Source: Magnetococcales bacterium (lineage in GTDB: Bacteria; Pseudomonadota; Magnetococcia; Magnetococcales; JADFWU01). Taken from it: a stretch of DNA of 64,000 nt. The position numbers were made by a program, and so were the translations under genes. The DNA lies in contig JADFWU010000010.1 of the NCBI GenBank assembly GCA_015234045.1, positions 21,632-85,631 of the forward strand. The letters run 5' to 3'. A model generated the notes under the pieces. That model ran no database searches, was not told where the DNA came from, and saw nothing but the letters and a program-made list of their open reading frames with translations. This document shows positions 45,129 through 54,853 of this stretch, one piece after another. Within the stretch, counting starts at the first letter, position 1; each line of letters starts with the position of its first letter.

Positions 45129-47465
45129 ATGTTTCGATTTCTGCAGAAATCCATCGCTTATCGTATCCTGGCTGCAATTGGATTGGTCGGTATGATCAGT
45201 TTGGGAGTGGTTGGTGTCATATCGGTTAATCGAATGGAATCCAGTTTGATTGACCAGAATCGAATCAATTTGGAAAAAATGATTCACAGTGCCAGTCTTG
45301 GCCTACAGAACCTCATGTTGGCAGGTGCTAATGAAACAGCCAAAGAATATGCTGAGGATCTTAAATCAATTGAAGGGCTGGAGGATTTTCGCATCTTCCG
45401 AAACGATGGTTCCATCGCATTTCAAGAAGAAATGGGTAGTCAGTCTATAAAAGACGATACGCGATTTAAACAGGCCCTTACATCCAAAGATACAGTGATC
45501 TATTCAGATTTTTCTGAAGAGGGTGTTCAGAGGATGAACTTCCTGGTGCCGGTGCTCAATCGAGAGCCATGCCAGGCCTGTCATGGTGATGACCATGAAG
45601 TGCGCGGTGTTTTCCGGGTCAGCATCTCTTTACAGGAGACAGAAGAGAAGATTGCAAGCTTGGAGTGGGAACTGCTGGGTGTTCTCATTATCTCCATGCT
45701 GGCATTTTTGGTGACGCTGGTTTGGATTATTCGCTCTACTTTACGTGTTCGCCTTGAAAAGGCCAGTCAAACCATTCAGGAGATTGCAGAGGGTGATTTG
45801 ACCAGGCGGGTTACCATCAAAAAAGGTCCTTTGGACGAAGTTGGATTCATTTCTTATGAAATCAATCAGATGGCATCCAGCTTTGCTCAAATGATAAAAA
45901 TGCTCATGTTGCAAACACACTCCATGTCTGCTTGTGTTCGTGAGTTGACTGAAGCAAAAGATGGTTTGGCATCAGACTCCAGTGAGAATTACCAACTGGC
46001 TAAACTGGTGGTCAGTCAACATGAACAGGTTGAAGAGAGTGTTCAATCTATCAATCACGCAAGCAGTAGTGTACTTGAGGAAGCTAAGTCCATGGCAGAC
46101 GCTACTGAACAGCTGAATCAAACAGTTGTTACCATTGCCAATAATGCTGAAGTTACTTCTCACAACGTTTCAACTATGGCATCGGCAGCGGAACAGATGA
46201 GTGCCAATATTGCTGGCGTTAATAGCAGTCTGCAATCGGTCAACCACTCTGTGAATACCGTGGTGTCCGCTGTTGATGAGATGAATCAAGCGCTGGATAC
46301 TGTGCGGCATCGGTGTGAAAAAGCGACAGAACGCTCCAATATGGCTACTGCCAATGTTGGACAGGCCGCCGATGTGATGCATAAGCTGGTGGACTCTGCC
46401 AAAGAGATTGACAATGTGGTTGAAGTTATCAATAGCATTGCTGAACAAACCAATATGTTAGCATTGAATGCATCCATTGAAGCGGCTGGAGCAGGTGAAG
46501 CGGGTAAAGGTTTTGCCGTTGTGGCCAATGAAGTTAAGGATCTGGCACGTCAGACCGGTGATGCCACTCGTATGATCTCCAATAATATCCAAGAGATTCA
46601 ACAGCGTACTGATGAAGCCATGGATGTGGTGTCTCGGACGGTACACTTGATCGAAGAGATCAACGAATCGAATGAATCCATCACAGAAAGTGTCGATGAA
46701 CAATCCGCAACGACTCATGGTATTTCCAGTGCAATCAATACAGTATCCACTGCCAGTGGTGAAGTGACACGCAACGCCGAAGAGTTGGAAGCTGCCGCAC
46801 ATGAAGTCGCCAGGGCGGCAGCGGAATCCGCATCAGGTTCCCATGAAATCGCTACCGCAGCGGCTGGTATTGCCGATACAACCAATAGCTTGGTTGAACG
46901 CAATCAAGCGCTGTGTAAAGCTTCTGAACAGACATCACGTTCTGCTGATGAAGTGTCTGCGTCCATTGGGGAAGCGGATGAAAATCTGCGTAAGATCTTC
47001 CGTAATATCTCACTGATTGATGGTGCCATTCATCACACATCTTTGTTGATCGACTCCACGGGTATTCCTGGTGAAAAATTACGCAAGGCAGCAGGCGCTT
47101 TGGAAATTGGGGCGCAGCCGATGGATGTTGAGAGCATTAAAAAGGCGCATCTTTCCTGGTTGGGTAAGCTGGAAGGGGTCATTCGAGGTCGTTCTCAGCT
47201 AAAGCCTGAAGAAGTGGCCAGTGGTCGGCAGTGTGACTTTGGTAAGTGGTACTATTCCGAAGGAACAGAACGCTATGGTGAGATTGAAAACTTCCGAGCG
47301 ATTGAATCTGTCCATCTGAGAGTTCATGAAATGGCTCGGGAAATTGTTGCTCTGTCAGAAGAGGGGAATATCTCCGAAGCTGAAAAACAGATGGATGCTT
47401 TCAATGCAGTGAAAGATCAGTTGTTTGAGCTGTTGGATCTGGTCTACATGGAAGCGGTTGGGTAA
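45129..47465 (+). CDS. Chemoreceptor with c-type heme sensor and C-terminal CZB zinc domain
   Basis: About 778 residues. Helix 1 (10-32) precedes a small periplasmic sensor that carries one CxxCH heme site (CQACH at 148-152). Helix 2 is near 178-198, then HAMP and the signalling rod with [20 protein letters not shown]. The last 100 residues form a CZB domain: [12 protein letters not shown] and HLRVHEMA supply the 3-His/1-Cys zinc site. CZB chemoreceptors sense oxidants such as hypochlorite or zinc. GGAG lies seven bases before the ATG. A CobW-type GTPase gene starts 4 bp after its stop, suggesting linked metal supply. Confidence 0.92.
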   Translation: MFRFLQKSIAYRILAAIGLVGMISLGVVGVISVNRMESSLIDQNRINLEKMIHSASLGLQNLMLAGANETAKEYAEDLKSIEGLEDFRIFRNDGSIAFQEEMGSQSIKDDTRFKQALTSKDTVIYSDFSEEGVQRMNFLVPVLNREPCQACHGDDHEVRGVFRVSISLQETEEKIASLEWELLGVLIISMLAFLVTLVWIIRSTLRVRLEKASQTIQEIAEGDLTRRVTIKKGPLDEVGFISYEINQMASSFAQMIKMLMLQTHSMSACVRELTEAKDGLASDSSENYQLAKLVVSQHEQVEESVQSINHASSSVLEEAKSMADATEQLNQTVVTIANNAEVTSHNVSTMASAAEQMSANIAGVNSSLQSVNHSVNTVVSAVDEMNQALDTVRHRCEKATERSNMATANVGQAADVMHKLVDSAKEIDNVVEVINSIAEQTNMLALNASIEAAGAGEAGKGFAVVANEVKDLARQTGDATRMISNNIQEIQQRTDEAMDVVSRTVHLIEEINESNESITESVDEQSATTHGISSAINTVSTASGEVTRNAEELEAAAHEVARAAAESASGSHEIATAAAGIADTTNSLVERNQALCKASEQTSRSADEVSASIGEADENLRKIFRNISLIDGAIHHTSLLIDSTGIPGEKLRKAAGALEIGAQPMDVESIKKAHLSWLGKLEGVIRGRSQLKPEEVASGRQCDFGKWYYSEGTERYGEIENFRAIESVHLRVHEMAREIVALSEEGNISEAEKQMDAFNAVKDQLFELLDLVYMEAVG

Positions 47466-47469
47466 GCGC

Positions 47470-48480
47470 GTGTCAGTTCCGGTCAATCTTATCACCGGAT
47501 TTCTCGGTGTCGGCAAAACAACCGTGATTCGTAATTTGCTGGAACAAGGTACGCTGGGCCGTGTGGCAGTTTTGGTCAATGAGTTTGGCGATGTGGCTAT
47601 TGATCAGGCGATTCTGCCGGGTTCTGGTGATGGTTTGGCGGTGAAGGAGATCGCAGGCGGTTGTATCTGTTGTAGTGCTGAAGTGGGCTTGAAAGCGGCT
47701 TTGGTGGAGATATTGCGTCGTTTCAAGCCCGAGCGCCTGCTCATTGAGCCAACTGGGTTGGGACATCCGGCGGGTGTTGTGGATATTCTTACCAGTGCCG
47801 ATTTTTGCGAACATGTCAATTTGAAACCATTGGTCTGTTTAGTAGATCCACGCCGCTTCAATGATCCACGTCTGACTGGATCGGAAACCTTTCGTGACCA
47901 GATATTGATGGCTGATGTACTGGTCGCCGCCAAGGCGGATCTGGCAACTGATCAGCAGTTGAAACAGTTCCACGACTGGTCAGCAACACTATTTCCAGCC
48001 AAAGTTGCCGTTGATGAAGTGCATAACGGTCGTCTTGACCCAGGTTTATTGGACAAGCCGGTACGTGTCCGCATTCCCATAGCTTCTGCATCGGTCCATT
48101 TGCATCATCACAGTCATCGGCAGCCTCAACCAGTTGAAGTGTCACCAGAAGTTGGTAAGCCGTTGCGCTTTGAAAATCGTGGGCTTGGTTATCAAGGCTG
48201 TGGATGGATTTTTTCACCGGATGAGCGCTTTATTCAGAAAGAGTTGGAAGCGTTTTTTACCGATAAAGCAGGACCATTACATTCAGTTGAGCGTTTGAAG
48301 GGGTTGTTCCGGGTTGGACCGGGTCGGCGCATTCTGGTGGATCAGGTAGCTGGTGAGTTGACAGTTACCGATTGGGTTGCCTATCGGCGTGATAGCCGGG
48401 TTGAGGTGATTCTGCCCACAGCTGAAGCCATTAAATGGGATGATGTTGAACATGGTCTGCTGCGTTGTCTGAAGCGATGA
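47470..48480 (+). CDS. CobW/COG0523 G3E-family GTPase (metallochaperone)
   Basis: A protein of about 336 residues. The P-loop is GFLGVGKTT, the metal-binding CxCC motif is GGCICCS (CICC at 65-68), Walker B is LIEPTGLGHP, and AKAD serves as the base-recognition motif. A His-rich stretch SVHLHHHSHR (about 205-215) links to the C-terminal CobW domain. These GTPases deliver zinc or another metal to client proteins. I start it at GTG 47470, since the in-frame ATG upstream lies inside the chemoreceptor gene. The 4-bp gap suggests the chemoreceptor's CZB or heme domain as a client; that is inference. Confidence 0.85.
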   Translation: MSVPVNLITGFLGVGKTTVIRNLLEQGTLGRVAVLVNEFGDVAIDQAILPGSGDGLAVKEIAGGCICCSAEVGLKAALVEILRRFKPERLLIEPTGLGHPAGVVDILTSADFCEHVNLKPLVCLVDPRRFNDPRLTGSETFRDQILMADVLVAAKADLATDQQLKQFHDWSATLFPAKVAVDEVHNGRLDPGLLDKPVRVRIPIASASVHLHHHSHRQPQPVEVSPEVGKPLRFENRGLGYQGCGWIFSPDERFIQKELEAFFTDKAGPLHSVERLKGLFRVGPGRRILVDQVAGELTVTDWVAYRRDSRVEVILPTAEAIKWDDVEHGLLRCLKR

Positions 48481-48641
48481 TAGAGTAGTTTCGTCTAAAA
48501 TTTGAACAGTCAGCCGTTCCAGACCTGGTGATATTTTTGCTCTGATGATCTGCTTCGCATATCAAAAGCGGCGCAAAAACATCACCAGGGCTTCCACTCA
48601 GGTTGTGATTCATTGTCAAATTTTGGATCGAAATGACGATA
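48481..48641. repeat. MITE copy D, 161 bp, palindromic
   Basis: It has the same length and core hairpin as copies B and C. It starts immediately after the CobW-type gene's stop codon. The hairpin arms are ACCTGGTGATATTTTTG and CAAAAACATCACCAGGG, and the outer arms are TTTCGTCTAAAATTTGA and TCAAATTTTGGATCGAAA. Directly to the right lies CAACTGCGTAACGCCT, a lone end of the second repeat family. It may serve as the terminator between the convergent genes. Confidence 0.87.
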
Positions 48642-48688
48642 ACTGGCAACTGCGTAACGCCTAAACCTGTTTATCACTTTTCCTTTCC

Positions 48689-51600
48689 TCAGATAATCCC
48701 GTCCAGAATCTTATGAACTTCTTGCACCGTCAGCTCTAATTTTTCCAAGCCGTTAGCCAGTAGATCGGGTTGTGCTTTTCTGGCAATCAGTGTCAGTCGG
48801 AGCGCTGCGGTCTTGATCTGTTCAGCTCCGATTGCTTTGGACGCATCACGCAGTTCTAAAAGTGTGGATTCCAAAGTGGCATAGTCACGCTGTTCAACAG
48901 CGTGCGTTATCGTTCGCATTAACGTGGAAGAGTGCTCAAGAAACGCTTGACGAGCGCTTTGGTCGTCAATGGATGTTTTGAGAACTGCGCCCTGAGCGCG
49001 TTTGGCGATTTCATCACGGATGCGTTTATGGGATGCTGATTCTGATGACATGACTGTTTCAATAATATTAATCAGATCATCCATGCGGTACGGTTTGGTA
49101 AGATAGTCATCCATACCCGCTTGTATGCACTGTTTTCTATCTGTATCCAGCGCATGAGCGCTAATGCCGATGATGGGTATATTGGCATTGGGTACGCTTG
49201 ACGCACGTATGGTACGGGTCACTTCAATGCCGTCCATCTCCGGCAAGGAAACATCCATTAATACCAGATCAAAGGGCTCTTTGGAGAGTTGTTCAATGGC
49301 ACGGTGTCCGTTTGGTGCAATGATAACGGAGTGATTTTTCTTGACCAAAATCTCAGAGGCGAGGCGTTGACTCTCCTGGTTGTCCTCAACCAACAAAATT
49401 CGAAAACTTCCATGTGGTTGAATACGATTCAAAGAGCGCACTACCGTTGCTTGATCAGAGGGTGTCTCTTCATCACCATGCAGAAGGCGAGAGATCATCC
49501 GTAACATCAGGGTACGATTGACGGGCTTGATCAGTGTGCCGGAGATTTCAAGCTCCTTACAGCGCGGCATATCGTTTTTGCGGTGGCTTGTAGGTAGAAT
49601 AATGACTGTATTATCAATACATGCAGTGCTCTCTTTGATGGATGACGCTACTTCCATACCACCTATATCCGGCATGCGGCAGTCAAAGATCATTAGATCA
49701 AAATGGTTGCCTTTTTGGTCGGTTTTAGTAATGATATCCATGGCTTGTTGGCCACTCTCAACATCTGTAACAATGGCACCACACATGGAAAGCGTGCGTT
49801 TAAGAATAGTACGGGTGTGGATATTATTTTCTGCCAGCAGAATTTGGCGTCCAGTCAGATCGGCATATTGTGTGAAGATCGCCTGAGCCTGTTCATCCTG
49901 AAACACACCAAAATATGCAGTAAAATGGAACACGCTGCCACGACCAATGGTGCTTTCCACCCACATGGTGCCCTGCATCAAATCAGTAAGCTGGCGTGAG
50001 ATGGTTAGTCCAAGGCCCGATCCGCCAAATTTACGATTGGTATGGGATTCAGCCTGTGAAAATCGCTGGAATATAATATCCAATTTGTCCGATGAAATGC
50101 CGATACCGGTATCAGATACCGAGAAGTGCAATCGAGTTTTTGGTTGCGGCACATTCTGTTCATTCTCACTGTTTGATGCTGTATCTTCGTCCAACTCAAT
50201 ACGCAAAATAATCTCGCCATATTGGGTAAACTTAACGGCATTGCTCAAAAGATTTACGAGAATCTGGCGCAGACGGTTAGGATCACCTTCCAGATAGAGC
50301 GGTACTGCTGGGTGAATGTCGTAGAGCAGTTCAAGATTTTTCTTATGTGCCTGAACGGCAACTGTTGAGCAGGATTTTTCAACGATTTCCAATAGATCAA
50401 ATTGAATGATTTCCAAAGAGAGGCGATTGGCTTCGATCTTGGAAAAGTCGAGGATGTCGTTGATCAGCGCCAGTAGAGATTCAGCGGATTGCTGAACGAT
50501 ATCCATGTATTGGTGCTGAATGGGTGTCATCTTGGTTTGCAACGCCAGATCCGTCATTCCTATAATGGCGTTCATCGGACTGCGGATTTCATGGCTCATG
50601 CTGGCCAAAAAGGCGCTTTTTGCCTTGGAAGCTGCTTCCGCCATTTTACGGGCGACCAAGGATTCTTGAGCCTGTTTTCGGTCGGTGATGTCATGCAGAT
50701 AGGCGGTAAAGAAACGCTGATCATCAATCTTAATAGCCGTGATGGTCATCTCAACGGGAAACTGACTACCATCCGCCCGAAGGGCTGGCATTTCAATACG
50801 TTGGTCAAGAATGGTGCTGATATTCGTTGCCGCCATGCGGGCCAGCCCGTTTTCATGTCTGGCGCGCAGTTCAGCTGGTACGATTAGTTCTGAAATTGAT
50901 TGACCAACCGCATCCTTGTTTTTGTATCCGAATGTCTGTTCAGCAGCGGGATTGAAGGCCACGACATTGCCAAGGTGATCAATAGTGATAATAGCGTCCA
51001 TGGCGGCATTGAGAATGGCGCGTTGTCGTGCTTCACTGTCTTGTAATCGTTTTTCCGCTTGTTTGCGGGCGGTGATGTCACGCACCACGCTTACCAATCC
51101 GATCAAACTGCCATCATCTTCAAGAATTGGCGCACGCAATGTTTCCATATGGCGGGTTGCACCACTTTGTTCCCGCATTTGCACGATAGAAACAACGGTT
51201 TTACCGGTTTCTATGACCTGTTGATCATCCACGCGACAGTGGCGGGCCAAATCGGGCGGTAATGCTGATGCTTCATAGGTGCCGACAAGTTCGGCACGGG
51301 ATCGATGAGTCAGGACTTCAAACGAGCGATTGACTTCGATGATTTTACCATCAAGCTTCTTGAAACAGACAAAATCAGGCAAGGCTTGAATCAAACTTGA
51401 AAGACGGGCATTGAGGTCACGGAATTGTTCATTGGATTTTAACAGGGCTTCGGTGCGTTCTTCAACGCGGTCTTCCAATACCTGGCGGGCATGATCCAGA
51501 GCGCTATGAGCTTCTCGGCGCTCATACATCATGGCAGCAAGGATCATGGCAGCACCGGAGAATAAACCAAAAAAGCTCAACAGATAGAGTAGGGAATCAT

Positions 51601-52375
51601 GCCAATTGTCCAGTGCAAAAGGTCCATGACCTTGGGCGGTGGCAAAAAAAGCCATGATGGCAACTAATAGGGTGAGTAGTGTTACGCCACGCTGTTTAAG
51701 GCGGAGTGCAGCCCAGATCACCAGCGGAAAAATCAGATGAATCAACGGTACGCTGAATTCGGAAAAATAGCCGAAAACTGTATAACCGGTGATAATAGTA
51801 ACCAAGGTGAGTGCCAGGGATTCGGTAAACCGTTTTGGTCGCCAACCTTGTCCCAGGGCTGTACCGTAAGTCAGTATAGGTGCGCCGAGCAGTAATATGC
51901 CCATAGCATCACCGAACCACCAACCAAACCATGCAGAGAAAAAGCCGAAATTAGGAATCCCCGATAACAGTAAGGTTAACGAACCAATGGTGGCACTGAT
52001 CATTGGAATGATCAGGACGGCAAAAATCAGAAAGGGAAAAAGATCTTTTAGTCGTGTCAGGGCGGTCTGAATAGCCCACCGGGACTGATAGAGAATTCTC
52101 CAACCAGCAATGGCCATCAATGTGTTGCCAGTGGTAATACCCAGCGCGGTAAAGAGGGTTGTGTCACCAGTCGTGATATTGGTCAGAAAAGCGCCTAATG
52201 CCACGCCAGGCCAGAGCCGGACTCCGCCGAGCAGTAGAGCGGCCAGAGCAATACCAGCCGGTGGCCAGATCAATGTGACGCTGGTGTTGTAAAAGGGAGC
52301 AAGCAGGCCCAATTTTCCAGTGATCGTATAACTGGCAGCTACTATGAGATTCAGAAAAAATATCGTTCGAGTCAC
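48689..52375 (-). CDS. MASE1-PAS-PAS hybrid histidine kinase with two REC domains and degenerate HPt
   Basis: A 1228-residue protein. An eight-helix MASE1 domain (1-290; VTLIWPPAGIALAALLLGG is characteristic) is followed by a coiled coil and two PAS/PAC domains (about 330-455 and 455-580). HisKA follows with [15 protein letters not shown] near 593, then HATPase with NLLSNAVKFT and GSGLGLTIS. REC1 (842-965) keeps the phospho-Asp in IFDCRMPDIGG, and REC2 (995-1110) has LLVEDNQESQ and LMDVSLPEMDG. The C-terminal HPt-like bundle has LLELRDASKAIGA where the phospho-His motif AHxLKGxxxxIGA is expected, so His is replaced by Leu. The start is GTG behind AGGAT. Confidence 0.9.
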   Translation of the reverse strand: MTRTIFFLNLIVAASYTITGKLGLLAPFYNTSVTLIWPPAGIALAALLLGGVRLWPGVALGAFLTNITTGDTTLFTALGITTGNTLMAIAGWRILYQSRWAIQTALTRLKDLFPFLIFAVLIIPMISATIGSLTLLLSGIPNFGFFSAWFGWWFGDAMGILLLGAPILTYGTALGQGWRPKRFTESLALTLVTIITGYTVFGYFSEFSVPLIHLIFPLVIWAALRLKQRGVTLLTLLVAIMAFFATAQGHGPFALDNWHDSLLYLLSFFGLFSGAAMILAAMMYERREAHSALDHARQVLEDRVEERTEALLKSNEQFRDLNARLSSLIQALPDFVCFKKLDGKIIEVNRSFEVLTHRSRAELVGTYEASALPPDLARHCRVDDQQVIETGKTVVSIVQMREQSGATRHMETLRAPILEDDGSLIGLVSVVRDITARKQAEKRLQDSEARQRAILNAAMDAIITIDHLGNVVAFNPAAEQTFGYKNKDAVGQSISELIVPAELRARHENGLARMAATNISTILDQRIEMPALRADGSQFPVEMTITAIKIDDQRFFTAYLHDITDRKQAQESLVARKMAEAASKAKSAFLASMSHEIRSPMNAIIGMTDLALQTKMTPIQHQYMDIVQQSAESLLALINDILDFSKIEANRLSLEIIQFDLLEIVEKSCSTVAVQAHKKNLELLYDIHPAVPLYLEGDPNRLRQILVNLLSNAVKFTQYGEIILRIELDEDTASNSENEQNVPQPKTRLHFSVSDTGIGISSDKLDIIFQRFSQAESHTNRKFGGSGLGLTISRQLTDLMQGTMWVESTIGRGSVFHFTAYFGVFQDEQAQAIFTQYADLTGRQILLAENNIHTRTILKRTLSMCGAIVTDVESGQQAMDIITKTDQKGNHFDLMIFDCRMPDIGGMEVASSIKESTACIDNTVIILPTSHRKNDMPRCKELEISGTLIKPVNRTLMLRMISRLLHGDEETPSDQATVVRSLNRIQPHGSFRILLVEDNQESQRLASEILVKKNHSVIIAPNGHRAIEQLSKEPFDLVLMDVSLPEMDGIEVTRTIRASSVPNANIPIIGISAHALDTDRKQCIQAGMDDYLTKPYRMDDLINIIETVMSSESASHKRIRDEIAKRAQGAVLKTSIDDQSARQAFLEHSSTLMRTITHAVEQRDYATLESTLLELRDASKAIGAEQIKTAALRLTLIARKAQPDLLANGLEKLELTVQEVHKILDGII

Positions 52376-52657
52376 GTTGATTTATCCTGAAAACAAACAA
52401 CTCTATGAACACGGTGTCAGGGCAGTAACAAAGATATAAAACAGTTTGATTGTTAATCAGGTAGATCTATCTTGCTAATAGAAAGAGTATGACAAGATCG
52501 TGTGAATGCCATAATCTCCCTCATTCTAACATATTCTTTCCTCTGATAGGGTAACCAATATCTTGCATGCTACAAAAGGTAATGGTGGTGAGAGGATAGC
52601 ACGATTCAAAACACGCTCAGTGCATTGTAAAGTGTAGGGAAAGGAGCGATCCATTTT

Positions 52658-53317
52658 ATGCGTATATTGCTTGTGGAAGATGATGTGTTACAAGGAGATA
52701 GTATCCGTATCGCCTTGCGTCAGGAAGGCTATACCGTGGAGTGGTTGAAAGATGGTTTTCATGCTCAGAATGCGCTGGAAACCGATGAATTTGATCTAAT
52801 GCTATTGGACTTGGGATTGCCAGGCCAAAGTGGTTTAAGTGTATTGGAATGGGTACGTCGTCAAGGAGACAAAACGCCGGTTCTGGTTTTGACAGCACGG
52901 GATAGTATTGATGATCGGGTCGGCGGTTTGGATGCCGGGGCGGATGATTATATGGTCAAACCCTTTGATCTGGATGAGTTGAGTGCACGGATACGGGCAT
53001 TGATCCGACGCAGCCAGGGACGCGCACATCCTTTGTTGCAGGTGGGGTCTGTTATTCTGGATCCTGCTTCACGGCAGATTACCTGCGAGGGTCAGCCGCT
53101 GGAACTGTCACCTCGGGCTTATATGTTGCTGCATCTTCTTATGGAACGGGCAGGTCAGGTGCTAACCCGCAGTCGCCTGGAGGAAAAGCTTTATGGATGG
53201 GATGGTGGTGTGGTGAGCAATACCCTGGAAGTCTATATTCACCAGTTGCGAAAGGTGTTGGGTAAGGAGTTTATTCGTACCGTGCGCGGGGTCGGCTATT
53301 TGATTGATAAGGTATAG
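52658..53317 (+). CDS. OmpR-family response regulator (PmrA/QseB-like)
   Basis: A 219-residue protein. The REC domain starts MRILLVEDDVLQG, the phospho-Asp is in LMLLDLGLPG, and the conserved Thr and Lys are in VLTARD and VKPFD. The C-terminal winged helix has RQITCEGQPLELSPRAYMLL and ends KEFIRTVRGVGYLI. GGAAAGGAG lies upstream. It is followed 3 bp later by its kinase. An exact PmrA-type box occurs in front of the downstream cytochrome gene, a likely target. Confidence 0.93.
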   Translation: MRILLVEDDVLQGDSIRIALRQEGYTVEWLKDGFHAQNALETDEFDLMLLDLGLPGQSGLSVLEWVRRQGDKTPVLVLTARDSIDDRVGGLDAGADDYMVKPFDLDELSARIRALIRRSQGRAHPLLQVGSVILDPASRQITCEGQPLELSPRAYMLLHLLMERAGQVLTRSRLEEKLYGWDGGVVSNTLEVYIHQLRKVLGKEFIRTVRGVGYLIDKV

Positions 53318-53320
53318 GGA

Positions 53321-54676
53321 ATGTATTCGATTCGTAGTCGTATTACGTTGATTGTTTTTGGCATCTTTATTGTTGGTATGGTGGTTATTTCCGCTGCACT
53401 CTATGATCATACTGAGCATGAATTGGCAGAGGTGTTGGATACGGGAATGGGGCGGGTTGCTGGACTGATTTTGACCTTGAAGCATTCGGAACACACAGTA
53501 ACACACAATATGGCATCTCAGATTCTGGCGGAAGTTGATGTTGGCCTTCATCACTACAAACGTCTGTTGGCCTATCAGGTATTTCATGAAGGTGTTTTGA
53601 TTTTTCGCTCTCCTGGAGCACCTGAAGAACCGTTTAGCATTGCGCCGGGTTTTGATTTGATCCAACGGGATGGCGTTTCCTGGCGCGTCTTTACCACAGC
53701 TATTGATGCGGCAGATGGCATGGTTGTGCATGTGGCTGAAAAAGTGAGTTTAAGACAGAATCTGGTCATGGAAATCACGCTGGGTTCATTGTCTACGATC
53801 TTACCCATTGCATTGGCGGTGGTGTTTGCATTGTATTTTGGATTGGGGCATGGCCTCAGGCCGTTGAAACGCGCTGCCAATGCTGTGGCGAGTCGTTCCT
53901 CTGACAATCTGTCACTGCTAACTTTGCCTGAAACACCGAGTGAGTTGTTACCGTTGGTTGATGAAATCAATGGGTTGATGAGTCGTCTGCATGCCACTTT
54001 GGAGCGAGAACGCCAGTTCACCGCCAATGCCGCCCATGAGTTGCGCACGCCTCTGTCAGTTCTGAAAATACAATCCCAAGTACTGCTCAGGCCTCTCAGT
54101 CAGGAAGAGCGTCAACATGTTCTTAAACAAATGGCTTCTGGCGTTGATCGTGCTACCCATTTGGTGTCTCAACTATTGACATTGGCACGTTTGGACCCTT
54201 TGGCCAGCAGTGAAAATATGAATACGGTGCATCTTGAACCGTTGCTGGAAGAGACATTAGCCAGTTTGGTGCCGTTGGCGACAGATCGTGACATTGAGAT
54301 TCGTCTGGCCAGCAAAGGCGCGTCCACTGTGTGGGGCAATGTGGATGCATTACAGATATTGTTTTCCAATCTGGTACGTAATGCGCTGATCTATACGCCT
54401 GTGGGTGGTCAGGTTCAGGTTAAAGTAGAGTCTCAACAGGATGCGCTATTGGTACGGGTTGAAGACAGTGGTCCGGGTGTGCCTGTTGAGGAGAGGCAGA
54501 GTGTATTTAACCGCTTCCACCGTGGTGTGACAGCATCAAGCAATACCGAAGGGTGTGGTTTAGGGTTGTCCATTGTTAAACGTATTGCTGAACTGCATGG
54601 TGCAACGCTTGAGTTAAATACAGCTTCTTTGGGTGGTCTTTCTGTTACGGTCTTATTTCCCAGGAACGTGCCGTAG
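53321..54676 (+). CDS. Sensor histidine kinase (PmrB/QseC-like)
   Basis: A 451-residue membrane kinase. Helix 1 is at about 8-28, a periplasmic domain of about 125 residues follows, and helix 2 lies near 155-177. A HAMP-like linker precedes HisKA with FTANAAHELRTPL, the QseC-type H-box. HATPase motifs are NLVRNALIYT, EDSGPGVP and GCGLGLSIV. The periplasmic part has the QseC-like ending GMVVHVAEKVSLRQ. It should phosphorylate the regulator encoded just upstream. The signal is unknown; placement next to a multiheme cytochrome hints at metal or redox conditions. Confidence 0.92.
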   Translation: MYSIRSRITLIVFGIFIVGMVVISAALYDHTEHELAEVLDTGMGRVAGLILTLKHSEHTVTHNMASQILAEVDVGLHHYKRLLAYQVFHEGVLIFRSPGAPEEPFSIAPGFDLIQRDGVSWRVFTTAIDAADGMVVHVAEKVSLRQNLVMEITLGSLSTILPIALAVVFALYFGLGHGLRPLKRAANAVASRSSDNLSLLTLPETPSELLPLVDEINGLMSRLHATLERERQFTANAAHELRTPLSVLKIQSQVLLRPLSQEERQHVLKQMASGVDRATHLVSQLLTLARLDPLASSENMNTVHLEPLLEETLASLVPLATDRDIEIRLASKGASTVWGNVDALQILFSNLVRNALIYTPVGGQVQVKVESQQDALLVRVEDSGPGVPVEERQSVFNRFHRGVTASSNTEGCGLGLSIVKRIAELHGATLELNTASLGGLSVTVLFPRNVP

Positions 54677-54749
54677 TTTCTTTTTGTACATTTTCACATT
54701 GCCTTCCAAATCTTGCCTGATGCTGCATTTCTGACATTTATTTATGATC

Positions 54750-54766
54750 CTTAAGCAAATCTTAAG
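54750..54766 (+). promoter_or_regulatory. PmrA-type regulator box upstream of the nonaheme cytochrome gene
   Basis: CTTAAG-CAAAT-CTTAAG is an exact direct repeat with 5-bp spacing, the consensus of PmrA/QseB-type boxes. It lies about 88 bp before the cytochrome start and 74 bp after the kinase stop. A PmrA/QseB-like regulator is encoded 2 kb upstream. Confidence 0.7.
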
Positions 54767-54853
54767 AAAATAAATGCACACTGCACGGCAACGAGTCTGG
54801 CTGTCAGGAAGAGGGTATATTCTTATCCGTAATGCTCAATGGAGTAGGCAAAC

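Noticed and set aside
53162..53731. A 189-residue frame on the minus strand
   Set aside because: It is antisense to the two-component pair, whose motifs are unambiguous.
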